DNA of 41,823 nt from Acrocarpospora macrocephala (GCF_009687865.1 NZ_BLAE01000089.1:1-41823), one strand, 5' to 3'. Shown: positions 18,284 through 27,538, counted from the stretch's first letter. Numbers and translations: made by a program. Notes: generated by a model not told the origin, from the sequence alone.

Positions 18284-18570
18284 CCGTCAAGACCGTCTTG
18301 TGCGGATGCCGCCGTGGCCAACTCGGTAACCCATCTATTTCCTTTGGCGATCGGAGCGGTCAATGGCCCCCGAAACGGAAATCGAAACACGAGATCAGTG
18401 CTTGGCAACCGATGATGAGCCATGAATCCGCGCGGGTTGTGGCGAACGGAAACTGAGATCAACATCCCGTCGATCGAATTTCAGTTCCAGATCAGGGCTG
18501 CATCAGGGGCAAACATTAGGGTCCTGGCAGTTGACGCGCCAAGTTCTTTCTTTGTAGCCGGAGGAAACCC

Positions 18571-19953
18571 GTGAGTTCAACGAAGAAATTCCCGAGGAAC
18601 GGTAATTCTGGTCGCCGTGCCACGGTGGCTGTGACTTTGGCCGTGGCGTTCGCGTCGCTCGGCGTGGAAGGTTCCGCCCAGGCTGCCAGAGCCGACCTCG
18701 TGGCCACGGCACGGGTGATCGCGACGGGAATTCCGGGAGCGGGCGCGGTCGCTCCCGTCGGGACCTTCCTGCCGGCCAGCCCGATCAGCGCCAACCCCGT
18801 GTTCGCGGCGTACACCCAGCCGGGCCGGGTCCTCGATCCGACCCGGATCTTCGTCGGGAGCACCTCGAATTTCGGCGCCGAGAAGGCCAGGGCGGATCAG
18901 GCCGAAGGCTCCTTCCTCACGATCGATCGTCTGGGCGCCAACCTCCGGGTGCCCGCGGGGTTCGCGGCTGCCGGAGATCAGGCCTCCGCCTTGAACGGCG
19001 CCGTGCAGATGTTCAGCGCGCAGAGCCCGAACTGGGTCAACAAGGTCTACAGCCCCGGCGCCGCGACGGCCGACGAGCCCGGCGCGTCCAATCCGCTCGG
19101 CATGTCGATCAACAACGCCTTCGGCCGGCCCTGGCCGTCCAACGCCCCGTACGGGCTGAGCGGCCCCGGTTCGTCTTCGGTGCTGGACCCCGACGGCAGG
19201 CCGCTCAACAACGCGCCGAATCCCGCCATCGGCGGAGTCTTCCTTGGCGGGCTCACCAACCGCCAGCCGCAGGTCACCCCCGGCACCATGGCCACGGGAG
19301 CGGTCAGCGCGACCTTCCTGGGCCCGTCGCCGGACGGAACGGGCAAGGCCGTGTTCGCCGTGGTGCTCGCGGACGGCAGCGTGGTCCAGCAACACGTCGC
19401 CAAGGGCCTGGACGGTCTCTGGCCGGCCGGCACCGTCCACCCGTTGCAGGGGCGGCGCTGGCTGCTCGACAGGAAGACGACTCCGCGCCTCGGCGCTCTG
19501 TTGAGCTACGAACCGAACTTCAGCCTCTACATCAGCCAGCCGTTCGACGACTCGATCAAGGTGCTCGATCTCCAGACCAGTACGGGCAGCGCCGCGGTCT
19601 TCACCCCCACCACCAGCCGGGTCATCCGGTCGGCGTTCCTGAACCAGCCGGTCGACCTGGCGCCGGCGCGGCCCGAGACGGCGCACCCGCTCCTGTCGAG
19701 CAACACCACGATGAGCCCGGGAAGCGACATCTACGTCGCCAACCGCGGCAACTGCACCGTCGCCCGGATCCGGCAGAACGGATCGCTGGCCGCGATCCGC
19801 TGGGTCAACATCAACCACCTCGGTTGCGGGCTCGGCCACCTCAACGGCATAGCGACCGCACCGGACGGGTCCAAGATCTGGCTCACGCTGGCCGGACCCG
19901 TCCCGGGCACCTTGGGGCAACGGGACGCCCTCATCGAGATACCCGCCTTCTGA
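18571..19953 (+). CDS. Secreted beta-propeller-like (NHL/YVTN-type) protein
   Basis: 460 residues from GTG at 18571, with GGAGGA six bases upstream. A Tat/Sec-like N-terminus (RRATVAVTLAVAFASLGVEGSAQAA) predicts export. The mature part has blade-like repeats: RIFVGSTSNFGAEKARADQA, QPFDDSIKVLDLQTSTG, GSDIYVANRGNCTVARIRQN, LNGIATAPDGSKIWLTLAG. These resemble SMP-30/NHL or lactonase-type propellers, without a motif that fixes a reaction. The flavin monooxygenase gene starts 21 bases downstream, so the two are likely co-transcribed. Function is unknown; a ligand-binding or lactonase role is only a guess. Confidence 0.8.
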   Translation: MSSTKKFPRNGNSGRRATVAVTLAVAFASLGVEGSAQAARADLVATARVIATGIPGAGAVAPVGTFLPASPISANPVFAAYTQPGRVLDPTRIFVGSTSNFGAEKARADQAEGSFLTIDRLGANLRVPAGFAAAGDQASALNGAVQMFSAQSPNWVNKVYSPGAATADEPGASNPLGMSINNAFGRPWPSNAPYGLSGPGSSSVLDPDGRPLNNAPNPAIGGVFLGGLTNRQPQVTPGTMATGAVSATFLGPSPDGTGKAVFAVVLADGSVVQQHVAKGLDGLWPAGTVHPLQGRRWLLDRKTTPRLGALLSYEPNFSLYISQPFDDSIKVLDLQTSTGSAAVFTPTTSRVIRSAFLNQPVDLAPARPETAHPLLSSNTTMSPGSDIYVANRGNCTVARIRQNGSLAAIRWVNINHLGCGLGHLNGIATAPDGSKIWLTLAGPVPGTLGQRDALIEIPAF

Positions 19954-19974
19954 TCAACAACTCAAGGGGCACAT

Positions 19975-21714
19975 ATGAGTGACAGCCAAAACCCGAGCTC
20001 CGTTGTCGAGGGCTGGCTCGGACGATTCGCCACGGCGCTGGCCCATCCCGCCGATCAAGCGGTGTCCGGCCTGTTCCTGCCGATCGGCTGGTGGCGGGAC
20101 CTCGCCGGGGTGACGTGGGACCTGCGCTCGTCGCACGGCTCCGACGCCATCGACGAATCCGCACAGCGGCTCGGTGGCGTGGCGCTGAGCAATCTCCGGG
20201 TGGACGACTCCGCCCCGATGGGCACCGCGGACTTCGCCGGTAGCCCGCTGGTCAGCGCGTTCTTCACCGGCGAGACGCCGGATCGCGTGATCCGCGGCCA
20301 CGTGCGCCTCGTCCGGTCCGGCGACGGGTGGCGGGCCTGGACTCTCGTCACGCAAATCCACGGCCTGCCGGGCGTGACCGAGTCGGCAGGCCGAGACCGG
20401 CCGATGGGCATCGAGCACGGTGAAGTCCCCCAGCGGGTCCCGTGGACGCGGCGCAGCGCGGAATCCTCCTTCGACGACGCCGATCCGGAGGTCGTCATCA
20501 TCGGCGCGGGGCAGGCCGGGTTGTCGCTGGCCGCCCGCTTCAAGGCGTTCGGCGTCACCGCGCTCGTCGTCGAACGGCACGACCGCATCGGCGACAACTG
20601 GCGCAAGCGCTACCCGAGCCTGACCCTGCACGATCCGGTGTGGGTGAACCGGCTGCCGTACCTGGACTATCCCGCGACGTGGCCGGTGTTCATGCCCAAG
20701 GAGAAATTCGGCGACTGGCTGGAGATGTACGCCCGCGCACTCGATCTCAACGTCTGGACGGGGGTGACCGACACCACGGTGACCCGTCGCGCCACCGGCC
20801 GGTGGGAGGTCCGGCTCACCCGGCCAGGCGCCGAGGTCCGTACGCTCCGTCCCCGCCATGTGGTCCTGGCCGTCGGCCTCAACGGGAAGCCCCGGCTGCC
20901 GGCCTTCCCGGGGCGGGACGCCTACTCGGGCGTGCTCGTCCACTCGGACGCGTTCACCGGCGGGCGGGAGTGGGCCGGGCGGAACGCGGTCGTGGTCGGC
21001 GCCGGGACGAGTGCCCACGACATCGCGCACGACCTCTGCGAGCACGGCGCGACGGTGACGCTGGTGCAGCGGTCGTCGACCGTCGTGGTCACCAGCGACA
21101 CGTTCATGACCGGGATGGCCGGGCTGTACGACGAGAGCGGCCCGGCGGTCGACGACGCCGATCTGCTGACCGCGTTCCCGTGGAATCTGCTGCTGGAGCT
21201 TCAGGAGCAGAACATGAAGACCTGGCAGGAGCGGGACGCCCCGATCATCGACGCGCTCGCCGCGACCGCCTACCGGTCCGACTACGGGCCGTCCGGTCGC
21301 GGGCCGATGGAGAAGTACCTCGCCGGCACGAACGGCTACTACATCGACGTGGGCGCGCTGCGGCTCATCGCGGACGGCAAGATCGCGGTCAGGCAAGGGG
21401 TCGGGATCGCCCGGCTCGGGGAGCGGTCGGTCATCTTCGACGACGGGACGGAACTGCCCGCGGATGTCGTCGTCGCCGCGACGGGCTACGAGGAGTTGCT
21501 CGAAGCCTCCCGTTCCATCATCGGCGACCTGGCCGACGAGGTGACGGCGGTCCACCGCCTCGACGCCGACGGAGAGCTCGCGGCGGTCTGGCGGCCCAGT
21601 GGGGTCGACGGCCTGTGGTTCATGGTCGGCAACATCCAGATGGCGCGTTTCTACTCGCGCGTCCTGGCGCTGCAGATCGCGGCCAGGTCCCTCGGGATCG
21701 CCGACCGGTCATAA
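19975..21714 (+). CDS. Flavin-containing monooxygenase with N-terminal NTF2-like domain
   Basis: 579 residues; the ATG has AAGGGG at a spacing of 6. Residues about 8-135 resemble an NTF2/SnoaL-like domain. The FAD dinucleotide motif is VVIIGAGQAGLSLAARF (Gly177, Gly179, Gly182). There is a GDNWRKRYPSLTLHDP stretch, and the NADPH motif is AVVVGAGTSAHDIAHDL (Gly342, Gly344). The ATG motif is DVVVAATGYEEL near the end. This architecture is frequent in bacterial FMO/Baeyer-Villiger-like enzymes of about 600 residues. It would hydroxylate or insert oxygen into a soft substrate using NADPH and O2 in the cytoplasm. Its neighbours (SARP-type regulators, NRPS) suggest tailoring in secondary metabolism, but it could be catabolic. 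Confidence 0.9.
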   Translation: MSDSQNPSSVVEGWLGRFATALAHPADQAVSGLFLPIGWWRDLAGVTWDLRSSHGSDAIDESAQRLGGVALSNLRVDDSAPMGTADFAGSPLVSAFFTGETPDRVIRGHVRLVRSGDGWRAWTLVTQIHGLPGVTESAGRDRPMGIEHGEVPQRVPWTRRSAESSFDDADPEVVIIGAGQAGLSLAARFKAFGVTALVVERHDRIGDNWRKRYPSLTLHDPVWVNRLPYLDYPATWPVFMPKEKFGDWLEMYARALDLNVWTGVTDTTVTRRATGRWEVRLTRPGAEVRTLRPRHVVLAVGLNGKPRLPAFPGRDAYSGVLVHSDAFTGGREWAGRNAVVVGAGTSAHDIAHDLCEHGATVTLVQRSSTVVVTSDTFMTGMAGLYDESGPAVDDADLLTAFPWNLLLELQEQNMKTWQERDAPIIDALAATAYRSDYGPSGRGPMEKYLAGTNGYYIDVGALRLIADGKIAVRQGVGIARLGERSVIFDDGTELPADVVVAATGYEELLEASRSIIGDLADEVTAVHRLDADGELAAVWRPSGVDGLWFMVGNIQMARFYSRVLALQIAARSLGIADRS

Positions 21715-21718
21715 GGCC

Positions 21719-21744
21719 GGAACGTGGTGGAACGGAATGGAACG
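21719..21744 (+). repeat. Three GGAACG direct repeats with 10-base period
   Basis: GGAACG occurs at 21719, 21729 and 21739, exactly one helical turn apart, about 45-70 bases before the AfsR-like gene. SARP/AfsR proteins bind short direct repeats spaced near one turn (usually 11 bases), so this may be a site for self-control or for the SARP at 26708-27538. Confidence 0.4.
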
Positions 21745-21789
21745 CGGAATTGAGGAGGCGACTCGCGTAGAGCGACGAGGAAACAGCAA

Positions 21790-24700
21790 GTGGGGCAGGC
21801 GGTTCTCATCATGTCGGTGCTCATTCGACTGCTCGGCCCGGTGGATGTGACGGTGGCCGGCGCGGCCAAGCCGTTGCCGGGTCTGCGGCGCAAGGCCGTG
21901 CTGGCCCGGCTGGCGTTGCGGCCCGGGGAGGTGGTCAGCGTCGATCAGCTGATCGACGCCGTGTGGGACGGCGAACCTCCGGCCACCGCGGTGAACTCGT
22001 TGCAGAGCCACGTGTCCTATCTGCGGCGCGCCCTCGGGGCGCCGGAGGCGATCCTCGCGCAGGCCCCCGGATACGTGCTCACGGTCAGGGAGACGGATCT
22101 GCGCCGGGCGGAGGACCTGATCCAGCGGGCCAGGGACATCGCCGATCCGGCGGACCGGCTGGCGGCGCTGACGGGCGCGGCGGGCCTCTGGCGCGGCCGG
22201 CAGCCGCTGGCCGACGTGGCCACGCTGTCGTGGTTCGCCCGGGAGGCGGACCGGCTGGAGCAGATGCGGCGGGCCGCGGAGCAGGCGGCGGTGGAGTGCC
22301 GGCTGATGCTCGGCCAGCACACCATGCTGGTGCCCGAACTCAGGGACCTGACCGAGCGGCACCCGTTCGACGAGGACCTGCACGGGCAGCTCATGATCGC
22401 CTTGTACCGCAGCGGCAGGCAGGCCGAGGCCCTGGCCGTCTTCCACGTGCTGCGCGACCGGCTGCGCGAGGAACTCGGACTCGACCCCAGCGGCCCGCAA
22501 CGTGACCTGGTCGCGGCGATCCTGCGCCAGGATCCCGGGCTCGATCACGCGCCCGTGCCCGCCCGGACCGGACGGCTCGCGGACGGTGGCGCGCCCTTGA
22601 TCGAACGGGCGGCCGAGACCAGCCTCATCGACCAGGCGCTCGACCGGGCGGTGGCCACCCGTACCGGGCAAATTCTGATCTTCGAAGGGCCCGCGGGGAT
22701 CGGCAAGACCAGCCTGGTCAACCACGCGGGGAAGCGGGCGGCCGCGCTGGGAATGACGACGGCCACGGCACGGGGCACCGACCTGGAGACCGACTACGCC
22801 TGGGGCTGTGTCAGGCAGCTCTTCCACCGCTACGCCGAAGCGGACCACCTCATCTCCGCCGACGCGCAGCAGCCGGGCGACGAGTTCCGGATCCTCACCG
22901 CGCTGTATCTCCTGACCGCCGACCTGGCGGCGCGGAACCCGCTGGTCATCGTGGTGGACGACCTGCACTGGGCGGACACGCCCGCCGTGCAGTTCCTGAC
23001 CTTCCTCGCCGCCCGCCTCGACGCGTTGCCGGTGGTGCTCGTGCTCGCCCTGCGGCCCGGCCAGGACCGGATCGGCCGCCTGGTCTCGGCCATCGCCGGC
23101 CTGCCGCACGCGGTCACCCGGGCGCTGCGGCCCCTCAGCCCGGACGGCTGCGCCGAACTGCTCGCCAGGGTGATCGACATCGAGCCCGACCGCCAACTGG
23201 TCGGCCAGTGCCACGCCATGACCAGCGGCAACCCCTTCCTGATGCGGGAACTCGCCGCGCAGCTCACCGCCTCGGGGGGCGATGTGCGCACGGCCGTGCC
23301 CGAGGATTCGCCGGGCGTGACCCGGTTCGCCAACCAGCAGTTGCGCTACCTGCCCCCCGCCGCCGTGGACGTGGCCAGGGCCTTGGCCGTGCTGGGCGAC
23401 GAGGTCGGCAGCGACTGGCTGGCCCAGGTGACGCGGACCTCCCCCAGGGAGGCCATGGACGCGCTGGTCCCGCTGCTGGCCGACCAGCTGATCGTCGCCG
23501 CGGGCATCCCGGCCAGGTTCTCCTTCGCCCACCCCCTGATCCGCGCCTCGGTCTACGACTCCATGCCGGCGGCACTCCGTACCGACCTGCACCTGCGGGC
23601 CGTGGACGTGGCGATCCGCGGGCAGGATCCGATCAAGGCGGCCACGCACCTGCTCAGGGTCCCGCCGCGCGTCGGCGGGCCCGACCCGGTCGAGGTGCTG
23701 AGCCTGGCGGCCGAGCTCAGCCTGGCCAGCGGCTCGGTGAGCAGCGCGGTGAACTTCCTGCGCCGGACCCTGGAGGAGGATCTCGGCGAACGGCGGACCG
23801 GGATGCTGACCCGGCTCGGCATGGCGGAGGCGCTGGTGGACAGCGAGCGGGCCATCGAGCGGCTGTCGGAGGCGCTGGCCGGGGAACCGGACCCCGAGGC
23901 GCGGGCACAGATCCGCTTCGGGCTGGCCAGCACGCTGTGGCTGGCCGGCAGGCCGCGGGAGGCGGCTCTCGTCTGCCAGGACTCCCTGGCCCGCGACCAG
24001 GGCATGTCCGCGGAGGCCAGGCTGTCCCTGCGGGGATGTATCGCGATGGTGGCGTACGGCACGCGCCACGGCACCGACCTGGTCGCGCTGATCGACGGTT
24101 TCGCGGCCGAGCCGCCGCACGAATCCGTCGGCGGGCTCATCCTCGAATCGGGCCTCGCCCTGCATGACATGTACCAGAACCGGCGGGAGTCGGCGGAGCG
24201 ACGCGCCTCGCGGGTCATCGCGGGCGACCGCCTGCTCAGGCTCGCGATGGCCGAGCCGACGCTCACCTGCGCCTGGTATGCCCTGATCCCGTGTGACTCG
24301 CCCGCGCTGCTGCCGTCCGTGGAGGCGGCGCTCGCGCACAACCAGAAGGCCGGTTCTTCACGCGGTCTCGCGCCTTCCCTCTGCGTCCGGGCGGAAGTCA
24401 TGTACGCCCACGGCCGCCTGGCCGAGGCCCTCCGCGACGCGCGGCAGGCGTGGGAGGTCTGCCAGTTCACCACCGTCGGTCTCGGCGGGATGTTCATCGG
24501 GAACGTGCTGATGCTGGCGCTGGTGGCGCACGGGAAGGTGGAGGAGGCCGCGAAGGTCCTCAGGGAGGTCAAGGCCAAGCAGGTCGCCAACGTCACGGCG
24601 TCCTTGTACGCCCCTGGCGAGATCGCCGTCCAGCTGGCCATGGGTCAGACGCGGCGGGCGTTCGAGACGGTGCTGGCCACCCGGGACGAGTGCAGGTGGC

Positions 24701-25173
24701 AGCCCATGAACAATCCGCTGGCCACCGACTGGCGGGCGCCGCTGGTCCGCTGCCTCGCCCTGCTCGGGCGGGACGAGGAGGCGCGCGCGGCCGCCACCGA
24801 GATGCTCGCCGTCGCCGGCGCCTGGGGAACCCCGCGGGCCGTGGGCCGGGCGCTGCGGTTCGCCGCCTCGGTCGAATCCCGGCCGCACCGGCTGGAGATG
24901 CTCGCCGAGTCCGTACGGCTGCTGGCGGGCACCCAGGCCAACCTGGAACACGCCAAGTCCCTGCACGCGTTCGGCGCGGCTCTGGCCGAATCCGGCCACC
25001 TCGCGGACGCGCGAGCCCGCCTGGCGGCCGCGCTGGACCTGGCCGCGCTCTGCGGGGCCAGGCCGCTCCAGGACGCCGTCGCGGCGGCCGTCCGGCGGGC
25101 CGGGGCCGCTCCCGGAGGTGCGTCGACTCCGTTGTCGGCACCCCCAGGAGCGGTTCACCCCGCGATCAACTGA
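21790..25173 (+). CDS. AfsR/SARP-like BTAD-ATPase-TPR regulator
   Basis: 1127 residues from GTG at 21790 (GAGGAA, spacing 7); ATG at 21811 is the alternative. A winged-helix Trans_reg_C domain lies at about 10-100 (LRRKAVLARLALRPGEVVSVDQL ... AVNSLQSHVSYLRRALG). The BTAD domain spans about 105-247, ending RLREELGLDPSGPQRDL. The ATPase from about 270 has Walker A GPAGIGKT (300-307) and Walker B LVIVVDDLHWAD (385-396). The remainder, to about 1100, is helical TPR/MalT-like repeat. No C-terminal LuxR HTH is present, unlike LAL regulators, so DNA binding is by the N-terminal wing. It is a likely pathway-level activator for this accessory region. Its stop codon abuts the stop of the convergent gene. 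Confidence 0.92.
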   Translation: MGQAVLIMSVLIRLLGPVDVTVAGAAKPLPGLRRKAVLARLALRPGEVVSVDQLIDAVWDGEPPATAVNSLQSHVSYLRRALGAPEAILAQAPGYVLTVRETDLRRAEDLIQRARDIADPADRLAALTGAAGLWRGRQPLADVATLSWFAREADRLEQMRRAAEQAAVECRLMLGQHTMLVPELRDLTERHPFDEDLHGQLMIALYRSGRQAEALAVFHVLRDRLREELGLDPSGPQRDLVAAILRQDPGLDHAPVPARTGRLADGGAPLIERAAETSLIDQALDRAVATRTGQILIFEGPAGIGKTSLVNHAGKRAAALGMTTATARGTDLETDYAWGCVRQLFHRYAEADHLISADAQQPGDEFRILTALYLLTADLAARNPLVIVVDDLHWADTPAVQFLTFLAARLDALPVVLVLALRPGQDRIGRLVSAIAGLPHAVTRALRPLSPDGCAELLARVIDIEPDRQLVGQCHAMTSGNPFLMRELAAQLTASGGDVRTAVPEDSPGVTRFANQQLRYLPPAAVDVARALAVLGDEVGSDWLAQVTRTSPREAMDALVPLLADQLIVAAGIPARFSFAHPLIRASVYDSMPAALRTDLHLRAVDVAIRGQDPIKAATHLLRVPPRVGGPDPVEVLSLAAELSLASGSVSSAVNFLRRTLEEDLGERRTGMLTRLGMAEALVDSERAIERLSEALAGEPDPEARAQIRFGLASTLWLAGRPREAALVCQDSLARDQGMSAEARLSLRGCIAMVAYGTRHGTDLVALIDGFAAEPPHESVGGLILESGLALHDMYQNRRESAERRASRVIAGDRLLRLAMAEPTLTCAWYALIPCDSPALLPSVEAALAHNQKAGSSRGLAPSLCVRAEVMYAHGRLAEALRDARQAWEVCQFTTVGLGGMFIGNVLMLALVAHGKVEEAAKVLREVKAKQVANVTASLYAPGEIAVQLAMGQTRRAFETVLATRDECRWQPMNNPLATDWRAPLVRCLALLGRDEEARAAATEMLAVAGAWGTPRAVGRALRFAASVESRPHRLEMLAESVRLLAGTQANLEHAKSLHAFGAALAESGHLADARARLAAALDLAALCGARPLQDAVAAAVRRAGAAPGGASTPLSAPPGAVHPAIN

Positions 25174-25446
25174 TCAGGGGTTGATGGGGCCGGGCCAGGG
25201 CCAGTCACCGGGCTCCTGGAAGTCGTACGGAGGAGTCGGATCCGGATCCGGCAGGGACGGGCAGGGGATCTCGTACGTCTCCCCAGGGTGTCCTGGCATG
25301 GGGAGTTCCTTACCGCAGGGGGGCAGGGCCCCGACCCTGGCCTCCACGGCGCCGCCGGCCGCGACGGCCAAGCAGGCGGCGAGGGCCAAGCCGAGCGCCG
25401 CCAGCGCGGCACGTGACCGCCCTCGCATGACGTTTTCTGAAGTCAC
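25174..25446 (-). CDS. Small secreted Pro-rich protein, unknown
   Basis: 90 residues from GTG at 25446, with GGAGG five bases upstream, which decides the start over the ATG seven codons later. A signal sequence (AALAALGLALAACLAVAAGG) precedes a short mature part with two Cys (LPPCGKELP and YEIPCPSLP) and a tail rich in Pro, Asp and Trp (PDPDPTPPYDFQEPGDWPWP). The Cys pair could form a disulfide. No family is recognised. It is convergent with the AfsR-like gene with no spacer, so their 3' ends would overlap in mRNA. It could be a structural, ligand-binding or precursor peptide; nothing decides between these. Confidence 0.7.
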   Translation of the reverse strand: MTSENVMRGRSRAALAALGLALAACLAVAAGGAVEARVGALPPCGKELPMPGHPGETYEIPCPSLPDPDPTPPYDFQEPGDWPWPGPINP

Positions 25447-25563
25447 TCAGACCTCCAAGATGGTTATCTCGCTTTCGCGACTTTCATAATCATCAAACGG
25501 TATTCCGCAGCGCACCGACCAGGACCGCTTGCGGAGAAATAAAGCGCCTAAGTGGACTATTCC

Positions 25564-25600
25564 GGTCCGCTTCCCGGCCAATATTCCGGCCAAGCGGACC
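25564..25600. promoter_or_regulatory. Dyad symmetry in the divergent intergenic region
   Basis: Nine-base arms GGTCCGCTT (25564-25572) and AAGCGGACC (25592-25600) enclose GGCC...GGCC. A related copy, GGACCGCTT, lies about 45 bases to the left. The 25447-25742 gap separates divergent genes, and this is its most conspicuous structure. It could be an operator or a hairpin; no recognisable promoter boxes were found. Confidence 0.4.
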
Positions 25601-25742
25601 TGTGGCCGGCGCGCCCCGGCGAGTTCTCATGAACTATGCGATTGCTTTATGACACAACGGCCGGCGTCAGCCCGTTCGGAAAGTCGAATTCCGCGGCCGG
25701 GACACGCGGTTCTCGGCGGTCTCCGGAAAGGGCCGGAAACCG

Positions 25743-26705
25743 GTGAGATCTCCCCTGGCGGAGCAACTGATCGATTGCTCGCTGATGAAACACGATCGGT
25801 TCTGGCCGGAGACGGCTCCGGAGGTGGCAGAAGCCGCGGTCGCGGGCCTCGACCGGTACGGCTCAGTCGTCTTCAAGATCGGCATGCTGCGGCTGGACGG
25901 GGACGCCAGCCAGCGGCTGGCGTATCGGATCGCCGGCGAGTTGCGCGACGAGCTGATCCGGTCCGGCGCGCCCAAGGAGATGCGCCTTGAGATCGACGTG
26001 GCCCAGGAGTCCCCGCTTCCCCACGGGTCCTCGCAGCCTGCCTCGTATCTCACCCCGAGCGTGCTGGACCAGCCGGACTGGGATCCCGCCTGGCGAACCT
26101 TCCCGGGGTGCACCGCGCACACGATGTATCAGGGCATCTTCAGCGCCGATCCCGGCGAGGCGTTGAGCGCGACCACGTACTACGACTGGCTGCGCATCCT
26201 CCACGACGTCAAGGCGGCCCGTTTCATGGGCAACGACAACGCTCCCAGCACCGCGAGCTGGCTGGGTGACAACCTCGGGCGAGCCGTGCGCACCGGCCGG
26301 GCGCCCTCCCTGGCGTACCCCACGCTCGGCCTGACCGAGACCGCCCTGCTGGCCGCCCCGCTGCTGCGCTGCGGACGGCCGGTCGCGGCGGAGCTGAAGG
26401 ATCGTTTCCCCCTGCTGCGCACCTTGAGCACCACCTGCCCCTGCCGCGACTGCGGCGGCGAGGTCACCCGGGTGTTCTGCAACCTCGCCTCGCTGACGAT
26501 CGGCCTGACCTGGCCGCAGTTCCGCTCCCGCTACGAGGTCCAGGTGCCCGTGGAACGGTTCGACCTGCTGATCGCTCACAATCTGACCACCCTGCGCGGC
26601 TGCTGGGGGCGCGTCGTCGAGCCGCTCCGCCTGGTGCTGGACACGCCGTCCGGGCCGGAGTACGAGGCGTGGCTGAGCCGGGCCTGGCGAAGACTCGACG
26701 CGTGA
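25743..26705 (+). CDS. Unrecognised 320-aa protein with CPCRDC cysteine cluster
   Basis: 320 residues from GTG at 25743. The ribosome site is weak (GGAAA), and ATG at 25785 is the alternative. Notable segments are SSQPASYLTPSVLDQPDWDP, GEALSATTYYDWLRIL, the Cys motif CPCRDCGG followed by RVFCN, and HNLTTLRGCWGRVVEPLRLVLD near the C-terminus. There is no signal peptide or membrane helix, so it is cytosolic. The Cys cluster suggests a metal site. I cannot place it in a family. The pattern of aromatic and acidic motifs looks enzyme-like, and it may be a tailoring enzyme of the surrounding cluster. It ends two bases from the stop of the convergent SARP gene. Confidence 0.8.
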   Translation: MRSPLAEQLIDCSLMKHDRFWPETAPEVAEAAVAGLDRYGSVVFKIGMLRLDGDASQRLAYRIAGELRDELIRSGAPKEMRLEIDVAQESPLPHGSSQPASYLTPSVLDQPDWDPAWRTFPGCTAHTMYQGIFSADPGEALSATTYYDWLRILHDVKAARFMGNDNAPSTASWLGDNLGRAVRTGRAPSLAYPTLGLTETALLAAPLLRCGRPVAAELKDRFPLLRTLSTTCPCRDCGGEVTRVFCNLASLTIGLTWPQFRSRYEVQVPVERFDLLIAHNLTTLRGCWGRVVEPLRLVLDTPSGPEYEAWLSRAWRRLDA

Positions 26706-26707
26706 CG

Positions 26708-27538
26708 TTACCTGCTGGATCCGGGGGCTGACACGACCGAGGTGCGGATGGCCGTCGGCTCCAGCCGAAGCAGCGCCCGCGGATCGGTCACTCCGCGGAG
26801 CACCCCCGCCTCGACATGCCGCAGCCTTTCCCCCGGCTCGACGCCAAGCTCGTCGATGAACGTGCGCCTGGCCCGCCGATACGCGCTGTGCGCGTCCCCC
26901 GAGCGCCCGCTCAGCTGAAGCGCGACGATCAGCAACTCCCAGAGCCGCTCCCGCAACGGATGCTGGGCGACCAGCCGTTCGATCTCGCCGGCCGACGCCC
27001 CCGGCGCCCTCGAAGCCAGCTTGGCGGCGAACAAGCCCTCATACGCCTCCAGCCGCAGACCCTGCAGATAGACGGACTCCGCAGCCGCCCACCCGTGCAC
27101 CGGGCAGCCCGCCAGCGCCTCCCCCCGCCACAGCGCCAGGCCACGCCCGAAGCTCCGCGCCGCCTCCGCGTGCCGCCCCGCCGCGGACTCCCGCAGGCCG
27201 CTCTTGGCCAGCTCCTCGAACCAGTCCCGATCGACCCGTACCAGATCCGGGGCCAGCACATAGCCCGGATCCCGCCGCTCGATCATCCGCGTGCCCCCCA
27301 GCGCGGCCCTCAGCTTGGCGATGTGCGCATGCAACGTACGCACGGCCTTAGACGGCGCGTCCTCCCCCCACAGCCCGTCCACCAGCTGCTCCACGGTGAC
27401 CATGCCCCCGGCCCTGAGCGCCAGCAGGGCCAGCAGCCCTCGCCGGCGCGGCGGCAACACCACTGCGTTCCCCGCACACCACACCTCAAGCGGCCCCAGC
27501 ACGTTGACGGCTCCCTGCAGGGTTGTCGGTCCGCCCAT
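26708..27538 (-). CDS. SARP-family transcriptional activator
   Basis: 276 residues; ATG at 27538 with GAGGA eight bases upstream. Trans_reg_C winged helix at about 10-95 (LPPRRRGLLALLALRAGGMVTVEQLVDGLWGE ... AVRTLHAHIAKLRAALGG). BTAD domain at about 100-247, ending RTFIDELGVEPGERLRHVEAGVL. Typical small SARP size (250-280). SARPs activate specialised-metabolite operons by binding direct repeats at -35 and recruiting RNA polymerase. It lies 88 bases downstream of the MFS gene on the same strand, in the middle of the accessory region, so control of the NRPS or flanking genes is plausible. Confidence 0.94.
   Translation of the reverse strand: MGGPTTLQGAVNVLGPLEVWCAGNAVVLPPRRRGLLALLALRAGGMVTVEQLVDGLWGEDAPSKAVRTLHAHIAKLRAALGGTRMIERRDPGYVLAPDLVRVDRDWFEELAKSGLRESAAGRHAEAARSFGRGLALWRGEALAGCPVHGWAAAESVYLQGLRLEAYEGLFAAKLASRAPGASAGEIERLVAQHPLRERLWELLIVALQLSGRSGDAHSAYRRARRTFIDELGVEPGERLRHVEAGVLRGVTDPRALLRLEPTAIRTSVVSAPGSSR

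Noticed and set aside
18577-19920. 447-codon minus-strand frame opposite the beta-propeller-like gene
   Set aside because: The plus frame has a signal peptide, ribosome site and repeat pattern; the minus frame has only shadow composition.
21709-24339. 876-codon minus-strand frame opposite the AfsR-like regulator
   Set aside because: The plus-strand frame contains wing-helix, BTAD and ATPase motifs in order; the antisense frame has none.
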